Assembly (NCBI GenBank): GCA_030590185.1
Contig: JAUUZB010000404.1
Coordinates: forward strand, 1-5,213
Direction of reading: 5' to 3'
DNA length: 5,213 nt
Source of the DNA: Deltaproteobacteria bacterium
Lineage (GTDB): Bacteria > Myxococcota > XYA12-FULL-58-9 > JAUUZB01
Below the pieces are notes generated by a model. That model saw only the letters and a program-made list of their open reading frames with translations, searched no databases and was not told the origin of the DNA. Below, in pieces: positions 1-5,213 of this stretch (within the stretch, counting starts at the first letter, position 1; the number at the start of each line of letters is the position of its first letter). The translations under genes and the position numbers were made by a program.

Positions 1-204
1 CATGGGCAGCTCCTCGATCGGCCAAAAACCGAGTCGCTCATCGCCGTCGCTGGCCGGGACCTCGCCGAGGAACCTACCCTCCCTGTCGAGCAGCATGAGG
101 GTCGGCTCGGGCGCGTACAGACCGGTGCGCAGCCCCGCCGCGATGACCAGGGCGAGCAAGGCGCCCCCCAACATCAACGCTGCTAGCTGCAGGACCCGGC
201 GCAT
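1..204 (-). CDS. pbpC: Penicillin-binding protein 1C, N-terminal 68 codons (partial)
   Basis: Reading the minus strand from the ATG at 204-202 gives 68 codons without a stop up to the left edge. The start MRRVLQLAALMLGGALLALV is a short basic N-terminus followed by a hydrophobic segment (about residues 5-25), which fits a single membrane anchor with the rest in the periplasm. PTLMLLDREGRFLGEVP (34-50) and RLGFWPIEELP (57-67) match the stretch that precedes the glycosyltransferase domain in PBP1C proteins. The catalytic glycosyltransferase (GT51), transpeptidase and C-terminal BiPBP domains would lie beyond the edge and are not seen. The gene follows the alpha-2-macroglobulin gene on the same strand after 170 bases, the conserved arrangement in many Gram-negative bacteria. 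PBP1C is a bifunctional class A enzyme thought to help repair peptidoglycan. ATG is chosen because it precedes the basic and hydrophobic segment and has a GAGG upstream. The assignment rests on the N-terminal pattern and the neighbour. Confidence 0.85.
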   Translation of the reverse strand, partial: MRRVLQLAALMLGGALLALVIAAGLRTGLYAPEPTLMLLDREGRFLGEVPASDGDERLGFWPIEELPM

Positions 205-213
205 CGCCTATTG

Positions 214-217
214 CCTC
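214..217 (-). promoter_or_regulatory. Probable ribosome binding site of pbpC
   Basis: The minus strand reads GAGG here, with nine bases between it and the ATG at 204-202. This is a plausible but weak Shine-Dalgarno match. It supports the chosen start, since I see no better match upstream of it. Confidence 0.45.
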
Positions 218-232
218 GACTGGAATGGAGTG

Positions 233-250
233 AACGAGATGCGTCTCGTT
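233..250. repeat. Small perfect hairpin upstream of pbpC
   Basis: The arms aacgaga (233-239) and tctcgtt (244-250) pair over seven bases around a four-base loop, tgcg. The hairpin abuts the outer arm of the REP-like element and lies 28 bases upstream of the pbpC ATG. No T-run follows on the minus strand, so I do not call it a terminator. It may be the end of the repeat element or a leader structure. Confidence 0.6.
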
Positions 251-338
251 TCCGTTCGCCCTTGGCCGTAGCCAGCGATAGCCGGCCGCGCATCGAAGGA
301 CCCTTCGACTCGCTTCGCTCGCTCAGGGCGAACGGGAA
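249..338. repeat. Nested palindromic intergenic element, REP-like
   Basis: The outer arms are ccgttcgccct (252-262) and agggcgaacgg (325-335). They are perfect reverse complements over 11 bases, and the pairing extends by two more pairs (250-251 with 337-338) if g336 is bulged. Inside are a second hairpin, tcgaagg/ccttcga (293-299 and 302-308), and a shorter pair, ggccg/cggcc (264-268 and 283-287). The stretch cccttcgactcgcttcgctc (301-320), leading into gctcagggcgaacgg, closely resembles dispersed intergenic palindromes seen in many high-GC bacterial genomes. As a transcript, in either orientation, it would fold into a branched stem. There is no run of T after the stem on the minus strand, so it is not a standard intrinsic terminator. 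It may stabilise or attenuate the message between the two genes. Copy number cannot be judged from one window. Confidence 0.7.
293..308. repeat. Inner hairpin of the intergenic element
   Basis: The arms tcgaagg (293-299) and ccttcga (302-308) are perfect reverse complements separated by only two bases. In RNA the innermost pair would probably open to make a four-base loop. It sits inside the larger palindrome and is the sharpest local hairpin of that element. Confidence 0.7.
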
Positions 339-374
339 TGAAGAACACAAAATCATTGGGTCGCAGTCGCCGCA

Positions 375-3300
375 CTATTCGGTGGCCGGCTCGACGGTGA
401 TCAAGGCGCCCGGGGTGTTGCCCCGCACCGAAGCGTCGAACAACAGCTCGGCGATCGCCGCCGGTTGAATGAAGCTGCCGGGGATCATGGCGCGCAAACG
501 GAAGTAAAAGTCGTAGGTCCCCTTGGGTAGCTCATCGAAATAGAAGGTGACCGAGTCGTCGTAGAAGGCCACGTAGGAGGCGCGCTTGGTCTGACTCCCG
601 CTCGGCGTCGCCTCCGGCGGGGCGGTGGCGAGACTCGGGTTGAGCGGTTCCATGCCGGCGGCCAAGGGCACGCTGATCGCCACGTAGTGGTGCAGCTTCG
701 GATTCACCACCCGGACGTGCTCTTCGATCACCGCGCCGTTCGCAAAGGTCAGCTTGGTGCCCGGCTCGGTGAGCCGGAAACGCTTGGGCGGCGCACCATC
801 CCCCTGCACCAGCAGCAAGTTGCGCTCGATCACGAAGCCCTGGGAGAAGGCCTTCTGGCGGTCACCCGGGGCCTTGGGCAGATACTGGGTGCGAGCCAGG
901 GCGATCGCCTCCGGCAGGCTGCCGGTGAGTTGCAGCTTCACCTCGCCCGGACCAATCCCGGACTGATTCGCGACCGGTTGGCCGCGACCGAGCTTCAAGG
1001 TGTGACTCTTGCCCCCTTCGCGCAGGGTGATGCTCCCGTCCTCGGAGTTGGCGCTCACCAGACGATCCGCTAGGGCAAGCAGCGCCGCGGAGTCTGCGTC
1101 GGTGCTGCCCCAACCGTTGGCGTCACCTAGGCCGACCAAGGCCTCGATCAAGATCGGCATCCGGTCTCCGTCAGGCTCGGAGAGATTTACCGCCCGGGTC
1201 ATCAAGGAGAGGGTGCGGGTCTCAGAGGGCAACACGAACGGGCTGCGGTCGGTGCGACCCTCGCGCAGGCCGGCGTAGATCTCACGCCCCTGATGCAAGC
1301 GCACGGTGATGCCGTTCTTGACCCGACGCACGAGATCCTCGGTGGCTGAGCTGCTGCCCTTGCCGCCCGCGTGAGCCGCGAGCACCACGTTGGCGACCCC
1401 CTCGTTGCTCAGATAGCTCGCCCGCCGGCTGAGCTCCGAGAAGTAAGCCTCTTCAAACTTGCCGTCGGCGGTCACCGCCAACAGAGCGGTGGTGCGCTCA
1501 AACCAGGACTCGCCGCTGACAAAGTAGCGATAGTCGGAGCGCAAGGCCTGACTCAACCGTCGCGCCAACCCGCTGCGCAACCCGCGGTCGACCTTGAAGC
1601 CGCCGCCCTGCGCCTCAACCAAAAACTGCAAGGCGGCGGCGGTGAGCGCCACCTGACCGTCACCGCCGGGCCAGTTGGCGATCAAGCCGCGACGGTCGAC
1701 GACCTCCTCGAGCCACAGGAGCGTGTCGTTGACCGCCTTCTCGAGCTGCTTGCGGCCCTCGCCCATCCCGAGTCGGTCGCGCAGCTTGACCGTGCCGAGA
1801 TAGGCCCGGGCGCGATCGATGCGCTGCTTGGTGCACTGCATCGGGGTCTGGCGCAGGGCATCGAGGGCGGCGGCCAGGCGCACGATTCCCTGCTCCGAGG
1901 AGACGACCACCGAACGCTTGAGGGAGCCGGCGCGGGCGGGCTCAGCGAGCTTCGGCACGGTAGCCGATTTCTTCAACGCCAACAGCTCACGAATGACCTC
2001 CGGCCGGCGGTCCGGTCGCAGGGGCAGCTTCACCATGAAGGCGTCGGCTGCGCCGTCCGACTTGCGGGACACGCCCATGGTGATCTCCACGTCATCCCGA
2101 GCGAGAGTCCCGTCCTCGGCGAGCGGCGGCATGGGCACGGTGACCGAGAAGCTCAGGGGCTGCGCCTCCTTGGGCTTCCAGGTAACGGCGCGCTGATTCT
2201 TCCCGCTCACCGTCAGGCCGTCGGTCTTGATCTGCACCGCCCCGGCGCCGCCTTCCCCTTCCACCACGCGACCGATGGCGGTCGCCGCAAAGGTATCCCC
2301 GGGCCGCACGAAGCGCGGCAGGGCCGGCTGCACCAAGAGCGGCAGGCGCACCGCCACCTCACTCGTACCCACACCAAACCGGCTGGTGCCGCTGATCGCC
2401 TTGGCCCTCATTTTGAAGACCGTGAGGTTGTCCGGCAGGTCAACGTTGACCTTCACCACGCCGCTCGTTCCCACCCGGAGGGCCGGGTTGTAGTAGGGCA
2501 CCGGCTGGAAGTTCTCGCGCACCGTCGCCTTGTCGAGGGGGCTGTCATCCTCTTCACCCTCGTCGCCGCCGGGCATCTTTGCGAAGGGGATGCGCCCCAG
2601 AATCGAGTTGCGCGTGTCGCGCACGTCCAGGTAGCTCTGGCGGGCGGTGATGAAGTCCGGCAGGGGATCGAGTCGCTCCTCCTCGCGCAGGGCGAGGATC
2701 GCCTGGTCGACCAACCACAGGGTGACCTCGCCGGCGAGCGGCTTGCCCTTCGGATCCTTCAACCGCACGGTGATCGGGATCGTCTGCCCCGGCCGCGCCT
2801 TCTCCGGGTGTTCCAGCGTCACCTCGACGATGTTCTCCACCGGCTCGATCTGAAGCCACGCCGTTGAGGCCACGGTCACCGGCTTGTCGAGATCCAGGGT
2901 GCCCAGCTTGCCGATCTTCTTGCCCGAGTGGGTCCGACCGCGCATCAGCACCACGTGCACGGGCAAGCGCGGCACCCAACCCTCTTCCACCTTCAACGAG
3001 TAGGTCGCCTTGCCCCTGCGCACCGGCAGCCAGGTGTAGCGGTTCTCGTTCGGAGCCTCCACGATCACCAACGCCCGCGCCTCCTGGTAGGGGCTCTGGA
3101 TGATCAGGGTCGCCTTTTGCCCGGGCTCGTACTTCGCCTTGCTCGGTGAAACCTTGAACACCCCGGCTTCGGCCTTTTCCCAGGTCACCGGCTCATCGCC
3201 GCCGGCGTAGAGATCTGCACTGACGATCTGAGCCCGACCGAGCTTATCCTGGGCCTCGATCTCCACCAGGTAGACCCCGGCACGCTCGATCGGCAGGCGC

Positions 3301-5213
3301 GGCTTGAGCACGCCGTTGGTGCTGACCAGCTTTTGCTCGAGCACCGGCACGTCGACCACGTCGCTGACGTACTTAGCGACGCCGCTGGTGAAGTCGGAGG
3401 TCTGAAGATAGGAATGCCATTGGCGGTGCTTGAGTCGAAGAGTGATCTCCTGGCCGGCGATCGCTTTGCCCTTGGGACCAACGATGATGATCTCCGGTTG
3501 GATCGCCTCGGCGCGCTCGAGATAGCGCGGCAGCTTGACGCCGATGACAAAGGCCGGCACCACGTTGAAGCGCCGCGAGGTCGTGACCGTCTGCCCATCG
3601 GCGCCGGTGATGGTGCTCTCCACCGAGTAGGTCCGCGGGTGAGCGGTCGGCTCGATGGACGGGTTGATCACCAGGGCCGACTCGCCCCGGCTGTTGGTCT
3701 CGTCCTCGCTGGTGCGCTCCGGGGTCGCGTCAAAGCGCCCGGTGCGCGAGAAGCGGCCGTCGGAGGAGAACAAGAAGCCCGGTCGACCCTCCGGCTGCCA
3801 GGTATAGGGATACTGCGTTACCCGCCAGCGTACCGGCCGGCCGGTGACCTCGCCGCCGGCGTAGTAGGTCGCGAGCGCCTTGACCTCGAAGGGTCGGTCG
3901 TAGGGCGCGATATCCGGGCCGAGGATCTTCACCTCGAACTTCGGTAGACGGTACGCCTCCACCGCGAAGGTGGCGCTACAGCGCGCGCTGTCGTGTTTCG
4001 ATTCGAAACGCGCCCGGTAGATCCCGGTCGGTATCTCGGACTCGTCCCATTCGACATAGAAGCTCCCCTCCCGAGTGAGCTCCACCGGCAGCCGCCAGGT
4101 GTCGCTGCCCGGGGCGTCGATCACCACCGTGCCCTCGCCGGTGATGTTGGTCATGCGGCCGTGGTGACGGGTGCGGGCGTAGCCCTTGATGTGGACCTTC
4201 TCCGCCGGCTTGTAGATGGGGCGCTCGGTGAAGGCGTGACACAGATCCCGCGGCGACTCGCCCCGCCCGCTCAAGGAGCTGAACACCCAGCGCAACCAGG
4301 TGCCGCTGCTGCTGCCCCAGTGGTTGTTGTGGTAGCGCTGGGGGGAGCGGTTGGGGTTGAGCACCAACACGTCCTTGTACTTCTTGACCACGATCCGCCG
4401 GATCGTCTCGCTGCGCCGCGGGGTGTTGCCCGGCGCGTTCCAGTGCAGGATGCCCTGGCTATCGGTGGTGCCGGAGAAAAAGGTCGTCCAGCGATCGGTG
4501 CGGCCCTCTTGGAGCCGACCCTCGACCTGAACCTGGGCGCCGGATACCGGCATGCCGTCCTTGAGCGACGTCACCACAAAGTGCACGCCCCCGGTCTCCT
4601 CCACCGCGGTCAGGCTCAGGTCGGTGACCTGCACCCGCACCCAGGAGCGAACCGTGGAGTTGTCCAGGCGACGCAGCCCGACCAGATAATGCCCCGGTAC
4701 GTTGCGGCCGCTGAGCTTGACGAGGTGGGACTCGAGATCGAGCCCAAAGCTGGCGGCGCTCCCTTGGTTGGCGAGCGGCAACTCCACGATGGTCGACACC
4801 CCGGGCGTGCCGAGCTGTCGTAGGCGCTGGCGCAGGGCGCTGGTACCGATGGCGTAGAGATCCTTCCAGGGCTCCTCCTCCTCGCCCGGCCCCGGCGGCG
4901 CCTTGGCTTCATCGACGGAGACCGGTGAATCCGGGAAGGGCCAGAAGGAACGGTTGAGCGGATCGACGGCATAGAGGCGCAGATCTGCCTTGCCGTGGCG
5001 CCGACCCTGCACCGGGAACTGCTTGGGCCCATAGGTCTCCACCACGCCGTAGCTCTTTTCCCAGCGCAAGTAGGGCGTGCGGCGCGGGAACCAAACCGAC
5101 ACCGCGTTGCGCCCGCTCATCTCCAGGGAGCGGCCGGAACGATCGACCAGGGCGGTCGGTACCAGGGCGATGCGGTAGGCCTGCTCGCGCTCGAAGTCGC
5201 CGTTGATCACCAG
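375..5213 (-). CDS. Bacterial alpha-2-macroglobulin family protease inhibitor, N-terminus missing (partial)
   Basis: The frame is open from the right edge to a TAG stop at 377-375, giving 1,612 codons. Residue numbers here count from the GTG at 5210. No signal peptide or lipobox is visible, so the real start lies outside the window and that GTG is only an internal Val. Blocks in order: an N-terminal beta domain ending in GHYLVGLRR (173-181) and VTDLSL (195-200); an MG domain with DGMPVSGAQVQVEG (218-231); the MG block with TERPIYKP (328-335); FAVEAYRLPKFEV (from 415); the bait-region domain from about 685 (YEPGQ 694-698) to VDQAILAL (834-841); the A2M core with VRENFQPVPYYNP (897-909) and PDNLT (926-930); the thioester domain with CTKQ (1126-1129) and NWPGG (1179-1183); and a C-terminal MG10-like domain (GFVIER from 1458, FDASVRG 1591-1597). 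The family traps proteases in the periplasm: cleavage of the bait triggers closure and, in thioester members, covalent capture. It resembles E. coli YfhM (about 1,650 residues) in layout and in its linkage to pbpC. The Glu of C-x-E-Q is Lys here. Family assignment is secure; covalent trapping is uncertain. Confidence 0.95.
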   Translation of the reverse strand: MVINGDFEREQAYRIALVPTALVDRSGRSLEMSGRNAVSVWFPRRTPYLRWEKSYGVVETYGPKQFPVQGRRHGKADLRLYAVDPLNRSFWPFPDSPVSVDEAKAPPGPGEEEEPWKDLYAIGTSALRQRLRQLGTPGVSTIVELPLANQGSAASFGLDLESHLVKLSGRNVPGHYLVGLRRLDNSTVRSWVRVQVTDLSLTAVEETGGVHFVVTSLKDGMPVSGAQVQVEGRLQEGRTDRWTTFFSGTTDSQGILHWNAPGNTPRRSETIRRIVVKKYKDVLVLNPNRSPQRYHNNHWGSSSGTWLRWVFSSLSGRGESPRDLCHAFTERPIYKPAEKVHIKGYARTRHHGRMTNITGEGTVVIDAPGSDTWRLPVELTREGSFYVEWDESEIPTGIYRARFESKHDSARCSATFAVEAYRLPKFEVKILGPDIAPYDRPFEVKALATYYAGGEVTGRPVRWRVTQYPYTWQPEGRPGFLFSSDGRFSRTGRFDATPERTSEDETNSRGESALVINPSIEPTAHPRTYSVESTITGADGQTVTTSRRFNVVPAFVIGVKLPRYLERAEAIQPEIIIVGPKGKAIAGQEITLRLKHRQWHSYLQTSDFTSGVAKYVSDVVDVPVLEQKLVSTNGVLKPRLPIERAGVYLVEIEAQDKLGRAQIVSADLYAGGDEPVTWEKAEAGVFKVSPSKAKYEPGQKATLIIQSPYQEARALVIVEAPNENRYTWLPVRRGKATYSLKVEEGWVPRLPVHVVLMRGRTHSGKKIGKLGTLDLDKPVTVASTAWLQIEPVENIVEVTLEHPEKARPGQTIPITVRLKDPKGKPLAGEVTLWLVDQAILALREEERLDPLPDFITARQSYLDVRDTRNSILGRIPFAKMPGGDEGEEDDSPLDKATVRENFQPVPYYNPALRVGTSGVVKVNVDLPDNLTVFKMRAKAISGTSRFGVGTSEVAVRLPLLVQPALPRFVRPGDTFAATAIGRVVEGEGGAGAVQIKTDGLTVSGKNQRAVTWKPKEAQPLSFSVTVPMPPLAEDGTLARDDVEITMGVSRKSDGAADAFMVKLPLRPDRRPEVIRELLALKKSATVPKLAEPARAGSLKRSVVVSSEQGIVRLAAALDALRQTPMQCTKQRIDRARAYLGTVKLRDRLGMGEGRKQLEKAVNDTLLWLEEVVDRRGLIANWPGGDGQVALTAAALQFLVEAQGGGFKVDRGLRSGLARRLSQALRSDYRYFVSGESWFERTTALLAVTADGKFEEAYFSELSRRASYLSNEGVANVVLAAHAGGKGSSSATEDLVRRVKNGITVRLHQGREIYAGLREGRTDRSPFVLPSETRTLSLMTRAVNLSEPDGDRMPILIEALVGLGDANGWGSTDADSAALLALADRLVSANSEDGSITLREGGKSHTLKLGRGQPVANQSGIGPGEVKLQLTGSLPEAIALARTQYLPKAPGDRQKAFSQGFVIERNLLLVQGDGAPPKRFRLTEPGTKLTFANGAVIEEHVRVVNPKLHHYVAISVPLAAGMEPLNPSLATAPPEATPSGSQTKRASYVAFYDDSVTFYFDELPKGTYDFYFRLRAMIPGSFIQPAAIAELLFDASVRGNTPGALITVEPATE
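1824..1835 (-). other. Variant thioester motif C-T-K-Q of the alpha-2-macroglobulin
   Basis: The codons TGC ACC AAG CAG encode Cys1126, Thr1127, Lys1128 and Gln1129 (numbered from the GTG at 5210). Cys and Gln, which form the internal thioester in this family, are in the right place and spacing, and the following RIDRARAYLG fits the helix after the motif. The usual Glu is replaced by Lys, a change a single base (GAG to AAG) could produce. The preceding residues are T-P-M-Q rather than the common Y-P-Y-G. Confidence 0.85.
2523..2687 (-). other. Probable bait region of the alpha-2-macroglobulin
   Basis: Residues 842-896 lie between VDQAILAL and VRENF, the place where the protease-sensitive bait segment sits in alpha-2-macroglobulins. 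The segment has many Arg and Lys residues (842, 846, 857, 864, 867, 873, 878, 894), which offer sites for trypsin-like enzymes. It also has a Gly/Asp/Glu-rich run, PGGDEGEEDDS (880-890), that is likely flexible. The DVRDTRNSILGR part looks conserved among related bacterial proteins, so the truly variable bait may be only residues 874-895. The boundaries are inferred from family layout. Confidence 0.55.

Noticed and set aside
249..338. Rho-independent terminator for the alpha-2-macroglobulin gene
   Set aside because: The stems are strong, but no T-rich run follows any of them on the minus strand, so the canonical signal is absent.
337..360. Promoter for pbpC in the AT-richer stretch after the alpha-2-macroglobulin stop
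   Set aside because: This is the only AT-rich patch in the gap, but I could not find a convincing pair of -35 and -10 boxes with normal spacing on the minus strand, and the repeat would lie between it and pbpC.
2..468. Two short overlapping plus-strand frames over the left edge and intergenic region
   Set aside because: They run across the pbpC start, the palindromic element and the end of the alpha-2-macroglobulin gene. Their translations are low in information and the minus-strand reading explains both ends.
1371..2867. A 498-codon open frame on the plus strand
   Set aside because: It lies antisense within the alpha-2-macroglobulin gene. The translation is rich in Arg, His, Gly and Leu with no recognisable domain, as expected from the complement of a high-GC coding frame. 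The opposite strand has clear family motifs throughout.
3333..3947. A 204-codon open frame on the plus strand
   Set aside because: It is antisense to well-conserved MG domains of the minus-strand protein and shows no domain or convincing ribosome binding site of its own.
3993..4823. A 276-codon open frame on the plus strand
   Set aside because: It is antisense to the N-terminal MG domains and has no family pattern. It is the same GC-driven effect.
5208..5210. GTG as the start of the alpha-2-macroglobulin gene
   Set aside because: The frame continues to the window edge, no signal peptide follows this codon, and a secreted protein of this family needs one. It is an internal Val.

Overview
The window holds parts of two genes on the minus strand, separated by 170 bases. 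It is GC-rich (roughly 60-65% by eye). The gene content and protein style fit a free-living or environmental Gram-negative proteobacterium. My best guess is a gammaproteobacterium, possibly a Chromatiales-like lineage, because the intergenic palindrome resembles repeats I associate with such genomes. This placement is an inference, not a demonstration.

Positions 375-5213 (minus) are almost filled by one very large reading frame. It is a bacterial alpha-2-macroglobulin, a periplasmic protease-trapping protein, and the true start lies beyond the right edge of the window. Recognisable blocks run in the family order: N-terminal MG-type beta domains, the macroglobulin block with TERPIYKP, the bait-region domain, the A2M core (VRENF...PDNLT...PALPRFVRPGD), the thioester domain, and the C-terminal MG10-like domain ending in FDASVRG. 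The thioester motif, normally C-x-E-Q, reads C-T-K-Q here, and the residues expected to shield the thioester are also replaced.

Positions 205-374 are intergenic and contain a nested palindromic, REP-like element plus a separate small hairpin just upstream of the next gene.

Positions 1-204 (minus) are the first 68 codons of pbpC, penicillin-binding protein 1C, cut off by the left edge. The alpha-2-macroglobulin to pbpC order is the known conserved bacterial pairing. The macroglobulin is thought to trap foreign proteases that reach the periplasm, while PBP1C is thought to repair peptidoglycan after the envelope is breached. I see no mobile element, RNA gene or CRISPR array, and no wholly new system. 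The points most worth a second look are the altered thioester and lock residues and the repeat between the two genes.
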